Source: an uncultured Arthrobacter sp. (GTDB taxonomy: Bacteria; Actinomycetota; Actinomycetes; Actinomycetales; Micrococcaceae). Taken from it: a DNA stretch of 51,162 bases. A program made the position numbers and the translations under genes. The DNA is taken from assembly GCF_947495145.1 (NCBI RefSeq), contig NZ_CANLXP010000023.1, positions 1 through 51,162 of the forward strand, read 5' to 3'. How positions within the stretch are numbered: position 1 is the first letter of the stretch; every line of letters begins with the position of its first letter. The notes under the pieces are model-generated. The model was not told the DNA's origin. It saw only the letters and a list, made by a program, of their open reading frames with translations, and made no database searches. Positions 32,633 to 41,421 of this stretch are shown here, piece by piece.

Positions 32633-34780
32633 ATGGCCATGAACGCCAATCATCACAACCAGCCAGACCACAGCCACGGAACAAGCGCCCCCGGCGTGAT
32701 CGATGAGGACACCCATGGACAGGCGATGCCCTCTGATCACCCGCATTCAGCGTTGGACGAGGACCACCGCAAGCATGAACACGGCCAGCACGCCGGACAC
32801 AGCACGGCAATGTTCAAGAACAGATTCTGGCTCAGCCTTGCACTGACCATCCCGGTAGTCCTGTTCAGCCACATGTTCGCGATGATCCTCGGCTACACGC
32901 CGCCGGACTTCCCCGGGGCGTCGTGGATCTCCCCAATTCTGGGCACAATCATTTTCGTGTACGGCGGTGCACCCTTCCTCAAGGGAGGGTGGACCGAGCT
33001 GAAATCCCGCCAGCCCGGCATGATGCTACTGATTGCAATGGCGATCAGCGTGGCGTTCATCGCCTCCTGGATCACCACCCTGAGGATCGGGAATTTCAAC
33101 CTGGACTTCTGGTGGGAACTGGCCCTGCTCGTCGTCATCATGCTCCTGGGACACTGGATGGAGATGCGTGCCCTCGGATCCGCAGCAGGAGCCTTGGACG
33201 CCTTGGCTGCACTCCTGCCCGATGAGGCCGACCGCGTTACCGCGTCCGGCATCGAAACCGTACCCGTGAGCTCCCTTGTTACCGGTGACGTCGTCCTCGT
33301 CCGCTCCGGTGCCCGCGTGCCTGCGGACGGTGCCATCGTCGACGGTACAGCGGAATTCGACGAATCGATGATCACTGGTGAATCCCGCACCGTACCGCGC
33401 AACGTCGGCGAAACCGTCGTGGCAGGAACGGTTGCCACCGACAACTCCGTCCGGGTCAAAGTCACTGCCGTCGGCTCGGACACCACACTGGCGGGAATCC
33501 AGCGACTGGTAGCCGAAGCCCAGGCATCCTCCTCCAAAGCCCAGGCCCTGGCCGACCGAGCGGCCGCGCTGCTGTTCTACTTCGCACTCGGCGCCGGGAT
33601 CATCACCTTCATCGCCTGGCTCCTGCTCGGAAGCCCGGACGAAGCGGTCATCCGCACCGTCACGGTCCTCGTCATTGCCTGCCCCCATGCCCTTGGCCTT
33701 GCCATTCCCCTGGTGATCGCCATCTCAACGGAACGGGCAGCGAAATCCGGGGTGCTGATCAAGAACAGGATGGCGCTCGAACGCATGCGCACCATCGACG
33801 TGGTCCTCTTCGACAAGACTGGAACGCTCACCGAAGGCAAACACGCCGTGACCGCCACCGCACCCGCGGCCAGCACCACCACCGCCGAGCTCCTGGCCCT
33901 CGCGGCCGCCGCCGAGGCCGACAGCGAACACCCCGTCGCACGGGCTATCGTCCGCGCGGCCCAGGAAGACGACAAGGCCACCGGTTTCGGATACAAGGGG
34001 ACCGGATTCGCGTCGATGACCGGGCGGGGGGTGCGCGCCCAGGTCACCGGCGCCGACGTCGCCGTAGGCGGACCGAATATGCTGCGCGAACTCGGGCTCA
34101 CCGTGCCAGAGGAGATCACCAACCACACTGGGGAATGGATCGATCGTGGCGCGTCAGTGCTGCACGTCATCCGTGACGGCGTGGTTGTCGGTGCCCTCCG
34201 CCTGGAGGACCGCATCAGGGACGAGTCCCGGGCCGCGGTACACGCCCTGCAGCAGCGCGGAGTGAAAGTTGCCATGATCACAGGCGACGCCCGGCAGGTC
34301 GCTGACGCGGTGGGCAGGGATCTCGGAATCGATGAGGTCTTCGCCGACGTCCTGCCCCAGGACAAGGACAAGAAGGTCACCGAACTGCAGCAGCGCGGCC
34401 TGAAGGTCGCCATGGTCGGGGACGGAGTTAACGACTCCCCTGCCTTGGCTCGCGCCGAGGTAGGTATCGCCATCGGCGCCGGAACCGACGTCGCAATGGA
34501 GTCTGCCGGAGTTGTCCTGGCAGGCAACGACCCCCGATCGGTGTTGTCCATGATCGATCTGTCCCGGGCCAGCTACCGGAAAATGATCCAGAACCTCGTC
34601 TGGGCCACCGGCTACAACGTCCTGGCCGTTCCTCTGGCCGCCGGGGTGCTCGCCTTCGCCGGGATCGTTCTTTCCCCGGCGGCAGGCGCGGTCCTGATGT
34701 CAGTATCGACCATTGTGGTGGCTCTGAACGCGCAGCTCCTGCGCCGGATGAACCTGGATCCGGCAGCCATCACCGACTGA
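32633..34780 (+). CDS. copB: CPH-type P1B copper-transporting ATPase (CopB)
   Basis: 715 aa. A histidine-rich N-terminus of about 60 residues (DHPHSALDEDHRKHEHGQHA) replaces HMA domains. The membrane metal site is CPH (C350, in IACPHALGLAIP). TGES, DKTGTLTEG, SEHPVA and GDGVNDSPALARAEVG are all present. CPH-type pumps of the P1B-3 group move copper with different valence or affinity from CPC-type CopA, so the island carries both kinds. GAGGAAAGGA precedes ATG 32633. Confidence 0.93.
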   Translation: MAMNANHHNQPDHSHGTSAPGVIDEDTHGQAMPSDHPHSALDEDHRKHEHGQHAGHSTAMFKNRFWLSLALTIPVVLFSHMFAMILGYTPPDFPGASWISPILGTIIFVYGGAPFLKGGWTELKSRQPGMMLLIAMAISVAFIASWITTLRIGNFNLDFWWELALLVVIMLLGHWMEMRALGSAAGALDALAALLPDEADRVTASGIETVPVSSLVTGDVVLVRSGARVPADGAIVDGTAEFDESMITGESRTVPRNVGETVVAGTVATDNSVRVKVTAVGSDTTLAGIQRLVAEAQASSSKAQALADRAAALLFYFALGAGIITFIAWLLLGSPDEAVIRTVTVLVIACPHALGLAIPLVIAISTERAAKSGVLIKNRMALERMRTIDVVLFDKTGTLTEGKHAVTATAPAASTTTAELLALAAAAEADSEHPVARAIVRAAQEDDKATGFGYKGTGFASMTGRGVRAQVTGADVAVGGPNMLRELGLTVPEEITNHTGEWIDRGASVLHVIRDGVVVGALRLEDRIRDESRAAVHALQQRGVKVAMITGDARQVADAVGRDLGIDEVFADVLPQDKDKKVTELQQRGLKVAMVGDGVNDSPALARAEVGIAIGAGTDVAMESAGVVLAGNDPRSVLSMIDLSRASYRKMIQNLVWATGYNVLAVPLAAGVLAFAGIVLSPAAGAVLMSVSTIVVALNAQLLRRMNLDPAAITD

Positions 34781-34861
34781 ACACCGATTCGATCCCTCAC
34801 AGGATCGATCGGTACTCTGACATCAGGCACGAACATCATTGGAACAGGAAGGGGCAGAGCG

Positions 34862-35314
34862 ATGAACAAGAAGGCGAGAATCGCTTTGCCGCTTCCACGC
34901 CGCTTCCCCCGAACAGCTCTTCTCTTCCTTAGCCTGACCGCCGTCATCGTGGGTATCCTTGCGATGCATGTGTGGATGGGCGGGCACGGTGCCACACACG
35001 CCGTCGGTCCGGCTGTCACGGCGGCGCCCGCGACGGCTGTGCACCACCAGGCGATCACGCCGGCATCTGCATCCGACACCGCAGACCCGGGGATGACACT
35101 GAACCTGAACTGTGCTGATACGTGCGGTGAAGAGATCGCCGCGGGTGTGTGCATCCTGGCGTTCCTAGTGGTTTCCTTTGCAACGGCTATCGTCCTCAGG
35201 AGCCGGCTGGCCTACGGCCGTGTTCGCTTGCGGGGCCCACCGCCGGTAGTACAGCTTCCCCGCACTTTCGTACCTTCGCTGACACTGGTTCAGCTCTGCA
35301 TCAGTCGCACGTAA
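34862..35314 (+). CDS. DUF6153-like membrane protein
   Basis: 150 aa. A basic N-terminus precedes a helix (ALLFLSLTAVIVGILAMHVW) and a His/Ala linker (GGHGATHAVG, VHHQAIT). Two cysteines (NCADTCGEE) and a second helix (AAGVCILAFLVVSFATAIVL) come next, then a basic tail ending LVQLCISRT. The shape and the RT end match DUF6153 proteins known from actinobacterial copper regions. GGAAGGGG precedes ATG 34862. It shares its ending with the protein at 27642. An imperfect hairpin at 34783-34813 separates it from copB. Confidence 0.72.
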   Translation: MNKKARIALPLPRRFPRTALLFLSLTAVIVGILAMHVWMGGHGATHAVGPAVTAAPATAVHHQAITPASASDTADPGMTLNLNCADTCGEEIAAGVCILAFLVVSFATAIVLRSRLAYGRVRLRGPPPVVQLPRTFVPSLTLVQLCISRT

Positions 35315-35415
35315 GAGTCGCGTAAATACCCGACTCCGATAACGGGCCGACGGCAACCCCGTCGTGCCCGCCGCCTGAAACGCAGATAGCTCAACCATCG
35401 AAGGACACACCCCCC

Positions 35416-36057
35416 ATGACCAAGCGTTACCTCTCCATGTCCGCACTGGCGATCGCCGCGACCATCACGCTCGCCGGATGCGGAGCCAGCGACACACCCG
35501 GCACTACTACGGCACCGGAAACCAGTACCGGCTCCGCCGCACCGGAAACCACGCAGGACACCGCGGCCGAACATAACGATGCGGACGTCATGTTCGCCCA
35601 GATGATGATCCCGCACCACCGCCAGGCCGTGGAAATGAGCGAGATCATGCTCGCCAAGGACTCCATCAGCCCGGAAGTACGCGACCTGGCCACCCAGATC
35701 AGAGACGCGCAGGCACCCGAAATCGAGACGATGACCGGCTGGCTCGAAACCTGGGGTGAACCGGTCGAACCCGAAGGCGGCATGGAAGGCCACGACATGG
35801 GCAACATGGGCGGCGCCGGGGAGATGCAGGGCATGATGACCGAGGACCAGCTCGCCGAACTGGAAGCCGCCGAAGGGGACGAAGCGGCGCGCATGTTCCT
35901 TGAATCCATGACAGCGCACCACAACGGAGCGGTCGAAATGGCGCAGGAAGAGATCGAGAACGGACAGTACCCGGACGCCATCGCCCTGGCCGAAACCATC
36001 GTGGAAACACAGCAGGCCGAGATCGAGGAGATGGAAGCCCTCCTGGCCGAGCTCTAG
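35416..36057 (+). CDS. DUF305 lipoprotein
   Basis: 213 aa. A lipobox LAGC at residues 19-22 marks a lipoprotein; a Thr/Pro/Glu linker follows. Two DUF305 repeats contain FAQMMIPHHRQAVEMSE and FLESMTAHHNGAVEMAQ, separated by a Met/Gly/His-rich loop (GHDMGNMGGAGEMQGMM). HH and Met clusters suit Cu(I) binding at the cell surface. GAAGGA precedes ATG 35416. It is the third DUF305 protein of the island. Its acylation would need Lgt, which is encoded 2.7 kb downstream. Confidence 0.88.
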   Translation: MTKRYLSMSALAIAATITLAGCGASDTPGTTTAPETSTGSAAPETTQDTAAEHNDADVMFAQMMIPHHRQAVEMSEIMLAKDSISPEVRDLATQIRDAQAPEIETMTGWLETWGEPVEPEGGMEGHDMGNMGGAGEMQGMMTEDQLAELEAAEGDEAARMFLESMTAHHNGAVEMAQEEIENGQYPDAIALAETIVETQQAEIEEMEALLAEL

Positions 36058-36068
36058 GACGGGAGCCC

Positions 36069-36101
36069 GGTCAGGGGAGGCGATCACAGCCTCCCCGGAC
36101 C
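36069..36101 (+). terminator. Hairpin after the DUF305 lipoprotein gene
   Basis: GGTC-A-GGGGAGGC (36069-36081) pairs with GCCTCCCC-G-GACC (36089-36101) with one internal mismatch and a 7-base loop. It lies 12 bases after the stop at 36057. There is no T run, so termination may be partial. Confidence 0.6.
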
Positions 36102-36146
36102 AGGCCCACCCTCTTCCCGCCACTTTCCCTTGGTTAGAGAGCAACA

Positions 36147-37016
36147 ATGCGCCCGAAAACTTTTCCTATCCTTCTCCGCCGTCGTCTCTTCTTACCCACG
36201 GTGGCCCTCATCTCGATGGTGTCCCTGGCGGCCTGTTCGGCTCCTTCGGCAGCACCCCAACTAACCGGCACACCGGACAGTTTTCCTACCGGTCATGTGC
36301 ACGGCATGAGCGTTGACCCTGCGACTGATCGGGTGCTGTTAGCCACCCACAATGGGCTGTACGACGTCTCCGTCTCCCCCGCTCAACGCATCGGAGGTGT
36401 GATCGACCTGATGGGATACACCGCCGGTGAGAACAGCACCCTGTACGCATCCGGGCACCCCGGACCGGACACGGATCTACCCAATCCGGTTGGGCTGCTC
36501 CGCTCCACCGACGGCGGAGACAGCTGGGAACCCATGTCCCGGCAGGGCCAGTCCGACTTTCATGCTCTGACCCGAACCGGAGAATCATTCGTCGGATACG
36601 ACGGGCAACTGATCACCAGCGGTGACGGTCTGCAGTGGCAAGCCGCGGAAACTCAGATCGCTCCCTTCGACCTCTCCGGCACGACAAGCAGCGATGTTGT
36701 GCTGGCCACAACCGGGGAAGGGCTCTACCGTTCCACCGACGCCGGCTCCACCTGGAGTCTCGTCGCTGACAGCCCGCTACTGTTGCTGACCGCCCTGGAC
36801 GGGGAAACGGCAGTCGGTGTCACACCTGAAGGTGACATTCACACCAGCGCAGACGCCGGGGCGACCTGGGCGAAGAAAGGCTCCATCGGGGCCGCACCCA
36901 CCGCCATAGACGCCCACACCGACGACGGAGCCGACCAGGAAATTTGGGTCGCCACCGAAACCGGCGTGAAAGTGTCCGGTGACGGTGGAACCTCATTCAA
37001 CGATCTGCTGCCCTGA
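36147..37016 (+). CDS. BNR-repeat lipoprotein (F510_1955-type, glycosidase-like)
   Basis: 289 aa. The lipoprotein signal ends with LAAC near residue 29. GHVHGMSVDPATDRVLLATH opens a beta-propeller with sialidase-like Asp-box repeats: STDGGDSWEP, STDAGSTWSL, SADAGATWAK and SGDGGTSFND. Proteins of this group are often encoded beside copper or TlpA/CcdA genes; the annotated sialidase activity is doubtful because catalytic residues are not evident. Probably a surface-anchored binding protein. The stop overlaps the beginning of the next open frame. Confidence 0.8.
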   Translation: MRPKTFPILLRRRLFLPTVALISMVSLAACSAPSAAPQLTGTPDSFPTGHVHGMSVDPATDRVLLATHNGLYDVSVSPAQRIGGVIDLMGYTAGENSTLYASGHPGPDTDLPNPVGLLRSTDGGDSWEPMSRQGQSDFHALTRTGESFVGYDGQLITSGDGLQWQAAETQIAPFDLSGTTSSDVVLATTGEGLYRSTDAGSTWSLVADSPLLLLTALDGETAVGVTPEGDIHTSADAGATWAKKGSIGAAPTAIDAHTDDGADQEIWVATETGVKVSGDGGTSFNDLLP

Positions 37017-37048
37017 TGCACGGACTCCTTCACCTGGACTGGAGAGAA

Positions 37049-37228
37049 ATGTCCCAATGGCGCGGATGGCATAAGGCCACCTTCCTGCTCCTGGTTGCCG
37101 CGATCGGCTACCTCCTGCTCAGGCAAACGTTTCCTTCCTGGGTGTCGGTACTGATCGTCCTACCCGTGGCGATCCTCGCCGCGTACTCCGCTTCCTCCGA
37201 TGCCCGGCGCGATCGGCGACGAAAATGA
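37049..37228 (+). CDS. Small two-helix membrane protein
   Basis: 59 aa from ATG 37049, chosen because GGAGAGA lies just upstream; an earlier ATG at 37016 overlaps the previous stop. It has two hydrophobic segments (ATFLLLVAAIGYLLLRQTF and VSVLIVLPVAILAAYSA) and a strongly basic end (DARRDRRRK). The stop overlaps the ATG of the TlpA gene (ATGA), so it belongs to the same operon. Function unknown. Confidence 0.65.
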   Translation: MSQWRGWHKATFLLLVAAIGYLLLRQTFPSWVSVLIVLPVAILAAYSASSDARRDRRRK

Positions 37229-37875
37229 GCAGACAACTCTTCCGGCACACACCAACCGGCGCCCGCCGCCCGCAAAACGGCGGGAAACACCGGCCACGGA
37301 AGAATCTTCCGGTCCTGTTCCTGACCCTGTCATTGCTGATCTCTGGGTGCGCCGCTACCGATCCGCTGGCGCAACAGGCCAAAGCCGGAGATAACAAGAA
37401 CTACATCGCCGGTGACGGTTCAGTGAGCGAGTACACCCCCGAAACACGGGGAGAACCAGTGGAACTGACCGCCGAGCTCTATGACGGGACGACGATCTCA
37501 TCAGCCGACTGGGTCGGGCAAGTGACCGTCCTGAACGTGTGGTACGCCGCCTGCGCTCCGTGCCGTGTGGAGGCCCCGGACCTGCAAGCACTCTCACAGG
37601 AACACCAGCAGGACGGTGTTCAGTTCTTCGGGGTGAACATTCGGGACCAACGGCAGACCGCTGAGGCGTTCGAACGGAATTTCGGCATCACCTATCCCAG
37701 CTTCAACGACCAGGACGGGACAGTTCAGTTCACCATGGCAGAGTACGTGCCGGCACAGGCCGTACCAAGCACCCTGGTATTGGATCGTCAGGGCCGTGTT
37801 GCCGCCCGCATCATCGGGTTGGCTGAGAAAAGCACCCTGAAGGCTCTGATCACGGATGTGGTGGCCGAACAATGA
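37225..37875 (+). CDS. TlpA/ResA-like thiol-disulfide lipoprotein
   Basis: 216 aa. The N-terminus is basic, with a lipobox LISGC near residue 42. A thioredoxin-fold domain follows with the active site WYAACAPCRVEAPDL, the cis-proline segment around VPSTLVLD and a FFGVNIRD strand. It should reduce or swap disulfides on the outer face of the membrane, fed by the CcdA protein coded directly after it with an ATGA overlap. In this island it may keep copper-binding cysteines reduced or support cytochrome maturation. Confidence 0.9.
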   Translation: MSRQLFRHTPTGARRPQNGGKHRPRKNLPVLFLTLSLLISGCAATDPLAQQAKAGDNKNYIAGDGSVSEYTPETRGEPVELTAELYDGTTISSADWVGQVTVLNVWYAACAPCRVEAPDLQALSQEHQQDGVQFFGVNIRDQRQTAEAFERNFGITYPSFNDQDGTVQFTMAEYVPAQAVPSTLVLDRQGRVAARIIGLAEKSTLKALITDVVAEQ

Positions 37876-38669
37876 CCCGGCTCATGGAGACACCGGCCAT
37901 GGTCATCTCCACCGTGGCCAATCCGTTCGCTGAGACCATCCTGAGCGGCTCGCTTCTGCTGGCGGTTCCGATCGCTGTGCTGGCAGGGCTGGTGTCCTTC
38001 GCCTCACCGTGTGTCCTTCCTCTCGTGCCCGGCTACCTCGGTTACGTCACCGGCCTGACCGGAGTGGACCTTGCCCAGCAAAAACGCGGTCGGATGCTCG
38101 CGGGGATCGGGTTGTTCGTTCTGGGATTCTCACTGGTGTTCATGCTGATCGGTGCAGTGTTCGGGCAGCTCGGTGCGTGGCTCCAGGCACCGGGGCAGGC
38201 CTGGATTACCCAGGTGCTCGGTGTCCTGGTGATCCTGATGGGTGTGGTCTTCCTCGGTGGTCTCTCCTGGTTCCAGCGGGAAGCGAGAATCCACGCGCAC
38301 GTACCTACCGGGCTCTGGGGTGCGCCATTGCTTGGCGTCACCTTCGGCCTCGGGTGGGCGCCGTGCATCGGCCCGACCCTTTCGGCTGTCCAGCTACTTG
38401 CCTTCACCGATGGCTCCGGCGCAGCCAAGGGCGCCTTGTTGACCTTCTTCTACTGTTTGGGCCTGGGCGTCCCGTTCCTGCTCATAGCGCTCGGAGCCCG
38501 CCGCGGCATGGGAGCCCTGCGCTTTTTCCGCACCCACCGTCTGGCGCTGCAACGTTTCGGCGGCGGAATCCTGATCACCCTCGGGTTGCTCATGGTCTCC
38601 GGCGTCTGGGGGGCCTGGGTCGCAGAACTACAGAACTGGTTCGCCAACGACATCCGGCTCCCCATCTAA
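37872..38669 (+). CDS. ccdA: CcdA-type membrane thiol transporter
   Basis: 265 aa with six membrane helices and the two conserved cysteine motifs SFASPCVLPLVPGYLGYV and GLGWAPCIGPTLSAV. CcdA moves electrons from cytoplasmic thioredoxin to outer thiol proteins. The overlap with the TlpA gene shows tight coupling and a functional pair. An in-frame ATG nine codons later is an alternative start. Confidence 0.93.
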   Translation: MTRLMETPAMVISTVANPFAETILSGSLLLAVPIAVLAGLVSFASPCVLPLVPGYLGYVTGLTGVDLAQQKRGRMLAGIGLFVLGFSLVFMLIGAVFGQLGAWLQAPGQAWITQVLGVLVILMGVVFLGGLSWFQREARIHAHVPTGLWGAPLLGVTFGLGWAPCIGPTLSAVQLLAFTDGSGAAKGALLTFFYCLGLGVPFLLIALGARRGMGALRFFRTHRLALQRFGGGILITLGLLMVSGVWGAWVAELQNWFANDIRLPI

Positions 38670-38811
38670 ACCCCCTTGCCGTGCGGCAGCTCGCACCGCG
38701 ACCCACCCCGGCGACGGTTGTCAGATTCACGCTCCCCCACTCGATCGAAGCGCCCGTGCAAGGTACATCAACGGCTTGCACCACCTTCGACATCACTGCC
38801 ATTGGACCACC

Positions 38812-39696
38812 ATGAACACAGCAGAACCCCTCACTTACATCCCGTCCCCGTCCATCAGTTCCCTCTCGCTGGGACCGGTTTCCATCAGCTTCTACGCACT
38901 GTGCATCGTGACCGGCATCGTCGTTGCTGTATGGCTCACCAGCCGCCGGCTGACCGCGCGCGGAGGCAACCCCGGGCAGGCTCTGGATGTGGTGGTGTGG
39001 GCCGTACCGTTCGGGATCATCGGCGGGAGGCTGTACCACGTCATCACCGACTACCAGCTCTACTTCGCCCCCGGGAAGGACCCCTGGGGTGCCCTACGGA
39101 TATGGGAAGGCGGGCTCGGTATCTGGGGGGCGATCGCCCTGGGCGCTGTCGGTGCGTACATCGGCTGCCGCCGGAACAAGGTCAACTTCCTGGCCTTCGC
39201 TGACGCTGCCGCACCCGGGGTCCTCATCGCTCAAGCGATCGGCCGGTGGGGGAACTGGTTCAACAACGAACTCTACGGCGACCCGTCAACCCTGCCCTGG
39301 GCCCTCGAAATACATGACATGGACTTGTCGGCCGGTTCTGCTCGACTCGACGCCGCCGGCAACCCGGTCGTGCTAGGGTACTTCGCCCCGACCTTCCTCT
39401 ACGAATCGCTGTGGTGCCTGGCCGCGGCGGCGCTGATCCTCTTCCTGGATAAGAAGTATGCTCTGGGCGCAGCCGCACCTTTCGCCCTTTATGTCGCTCT
39501 ATACACGGGTGGCAGGTTCTTCTTTGAACTGATGCGCTCCGACTACGCCAACACCATCCTTGGGCTGCGCATCAACACCTGGGTCTCCGCCATCCTCTTC
39601 CTCGGTGCTCTCACAGTGTTCCTCATCTGCAGGAACCGGCCACGGTCATCAACCACCGAACCCGAGCACGTGGCAGCACATACCGGGGGCCGGTGA
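38812..39696 (+). CDS. lgt: Prolipoprotein diacylglyceryl transferase Lgt
   Basis: 294 aa from ATG 38812. It has seven membrane helices and the hallmark GRWGNWFNNELYGDP (family pattern GRxGNFxNxE). Also present are GGRLYHVITDY with the essential His-containing motif, and FLYESLW and GRFFFELMRSD near the end. It attaches diacylglycerol to the lipobox cysteine of prolipoproteins. A second, plasmid-borne lgt beside three lipoproteins (35416, 36147, 37225) suggests a dedicated or dosage role. The 142-bp gap to ccdA contains no gene. Confidence 0.94.
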   Translation: MNTAEPLTYIPSPSISSLSLGPVSISFYALCIVTGIVVAVWLTSRRLTARGGNPGQALDVVVWAVPFGIIGGRLYHVITDYQLYFAPGKDPWGALRIWEGGLGIWGAIALGAVGAYIGCRRNKVNFLAFADAAAPGVLIAQAIGRWGNWFNNELYGDPSTLPWALEIHDMDLSAGSARLDAAGNPVVLGYFAPTFLYESLWCLAAAALILFLDKKYALGAAAPFALYVALYTGGRFFFELMRSDYANTILGLRINTWVSAILFLGALTVFLICRNRPRSSTTEPEHVAAHTGGR

Positions 39697-40391
39697 TGCG
39701 CGTCGAACTCCGGTACGCCGAGGGCTGTCCGGCGGCGCAACCGTTGCGGGAAATAACCGAGGCCATTCTGGAGGACCTCGCTCCGCAGGAACACATCATT
39801 TTCACCAGGATTCCCGCCGGGGAAGGCGCTGCCGCGGCAATATTTCCGGGCAGCCCAGTGCTTCGGGTAGACGGGCGGGAGATCGACCCGGTCGCAACCG
39901 GGCAAATGAACGCGGCAGGGCCCCTTCCCGGGCCGACGGTTCCGCAGGAGCCGGACATCAGGGCAGCACTCGGGCGGGCCGCCGCCAACTCACCGGTCCG
40001 CATGCCCCTGCGACACCGCCGGCTAATACTCATTGCCGCTCTGCTGATCCTGTTTGGGGCGCTACTGAGTCAGCTCGTGATCGGCGGTGCGGTAGGGACC
40101 TTGACCGGTCTGGCCCTATTGGCAGTCGGCTTCAGCAGTAACGGCCGCCGGAAAGGCGCTCAACCCTACATGTGGGCAGCCGGTTTCACCGCCCTGCCCT
40201 GGCTGCTGACGACGGCCACGATCTGGTGGGAGGTGATCTTTCGCGCGCCGATACCGCTTGGAGCACCGGAAGGAACCTTGTTCTGGATCGGTCTCACATC
40301 AGCCCTCGGCACCGTCCTGAGCGTCATCGCCGGCACAGCGGCGCGCCACCGGTTACGGCGACGGCTGCGCCAGAAGCTCAATCAACCATGA
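39693..40391 (+). CDS. Thioredoxin-like N-domain fused to a membrane domain
   Basis: About 232 aa beginning at GTG 39693 or ATG 39696, overlapping the lgt stop. Residues 1-95 look like a small thioredoxin-fold domain with a single cysteine (YAEGCPAAQPLRE) and the late GSPVLRVDGREIDP strand. This resembles the separate protein at 47099, which has YFDGCPNW and GSPTVLINGVD. The rest has about four membrane helices, ending with a basic tail. The fold fusion is seen; the function is unknown, possibly metal or thiol handling at the membrane. Confidence 0.7.
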   Translation: MMRVELRYAEGCPAAQPLREITEAILEDLAPQEHIIFTRIPAGEGAAAAIFPGSPVLRVDGREIDPVATGQMNAAGPLPGPTVPQEPDIRAALGRAAANSPVRMPLRHRRLILIAALLILFGALLSQLVIGGAVGTLTGLALLAVGFSSNGRRKGAQPYMWAAGFTALPWLLTTATIWWEVIFRAPIPLGAPEGTLFWIGLTSALGTVLSVIAGTAARHRLRRRLRQKLNQP

Positions 40392-40428
40392 CCCGACACC
40401 TACCCGCCCACGGATGAAGGAAACTCTG

Positions 40429-40728
40429 ATGCTATTAGTCGCGTCGCTACCCGCCTTGGTATCACCACCGGATGAGGGCCAGTTACGGCCCGGCCTGGAT
40501 CCCACCCAAGTGACCCCCGGGCTTCTGGGATTCCTCATGACCCTCTTCATGGTGATCGCCGTGATCCTCCTGATGCGTTCCATGGTGGGCCGAATCCGCA
40601 AGGTCCGCTACCGTGAGCAGGCGGCTGAGCAACACCGCAACCACACTAGTGACACCCCAACACCCGCGACACTCGACACTGCCCTGCCCGCCGACGTACC
40701 GCACACAGAAATTCGGTCTGGCACATGA
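40429..40728 (+). CDS. Small single-helix membrane protein
   Basis: 99 aa from ATG 40429 (AAGGA seven bases upstream; an earlier ATG at 40414 covers that ribosome site). A hydrophobic start, a Pro-rich turn (SPPDEGQLRPGLDP) and a helix (LLGFLMTLFMVIAVILLMRS) are followed by a basic then acidic tail. It resembles small actinobacterial membrane proteins without assigned function. It probably belongs to the lgt operon. Confidence 0.65.
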   Translation: MLLVASLPALVSPPDEGQLRPGLDPTQVTPGLLGFLMTLFMVIAVILLMRSMVGRIRKVRYREQAAEQHRNHTSDTPTPATLDTALPADVPHTEIRSGT

Positions 40729-40830
40729 ACCTATTTCCGCGTACCTGGAAGCGTGTGAGGTGCACTGAGACATACCTCGAGGCCTCCAGCATTGGGCCCC
40801 TCCCCCGCAGGCTGTGGCAAGCGGGGGACC

Positions 40831-41304
40831 ATGTCTGAGGCGTCCGCACCGCCAGATGCAGTCCTTTACGACGAACGGTTGTGGCCGACGCCTTTCGTAT
40901 GGTTGATCATTTCGGGAATTGCGGGAGCATCAATTCTCGTCTTCGCGCCCATCAGCATCCTCACCGGAATTATCGCCTGCATCGTGATCTTTTTCGTCCT
41001 TGTCGTTCTCCTGGTTCTGTCCACTCCACGGATTACTGTGACCACAACCTCGCTCAGCGTTGGCCGCGCCCACATCGACCGTGAGTTCCTCGGCCCGGCG
41101 CACGCTCATCTGAAAAATGAGGCCACCAGAGAGCGCGGCCCCGGACTGAACGGCCTGGCGTATCTGTGCATACGGGGTTGGATCGACCCCGTGGTGCGAA
41201 TCCAGATAGAGGATGAGGACGACCCCACCCCCTACTGGCTCGTGTCGACCAGACGTCCTACTGAACTCGTCAACGCGTTATGCCGCGAGGACTCGGGACG
41301 CTAA
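40831..41304 (+). CDS. DUF3093 membrane protein
   Basis: 157 aa from ATG 40831, with GGGGGA upstream. VLYDERLWPTP opens the protein, then two membrane helices (residues 21-65). A soluble part contains the family-typical VGRAHIDREFLGP, CIRGWIDPVVRIQI and DDPTPYWLVSTRRPTEL. DUF3093 proteins are usually chromosomal in actinobacteria, so this plasmid-type copy is a paralogue. Function unknown. Confidence 0.83.
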   Translation: MSEASAPPDAVLYDERLWPTPFVWLIISGIAGASILVFAPISILTGIIACIVIFFVLVVLLVLSTPRITVTTTSLSVGRAHIDREFLGPAHAHLKNEATRERGPGLNGLAYLCIRGWIDPVVRIQIEDEDDPTPYWLVSTRRPTELVNALCREDSGR

Positions 41305-41421
41305 GACACCATGCCACGGCAGAACCAGGATTGAAGTCCAGGTAACCGTTGATCGTCCACTGCGCGGTGCGGCAGGGTGCCCGAATCCAAGGATGGCAGC
41401 AATGCACAATAGACTGCCGCC

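Noticed and set aside
33577-34551. Leftward open frame of 324 codons inside copB
   Set aside because: Antisense shadow of CopB, with the same composition artefact.
35290-36147. Leftward open frame of 285 codons opposite the DUF305 lipoprotein
   Set aside because: The opposite strand has a lipobox, HH motifs and a good ribosome site; this frame is Gly/Arg/Val/Phe-rich shadow.
36147-37016. Calling the BNR lipoprotein a sialidase
   Set aside because: Asp-box repeats alone do not show sialidase activity; the Arg triad and catalytic Tyr/Glu could not be placed.
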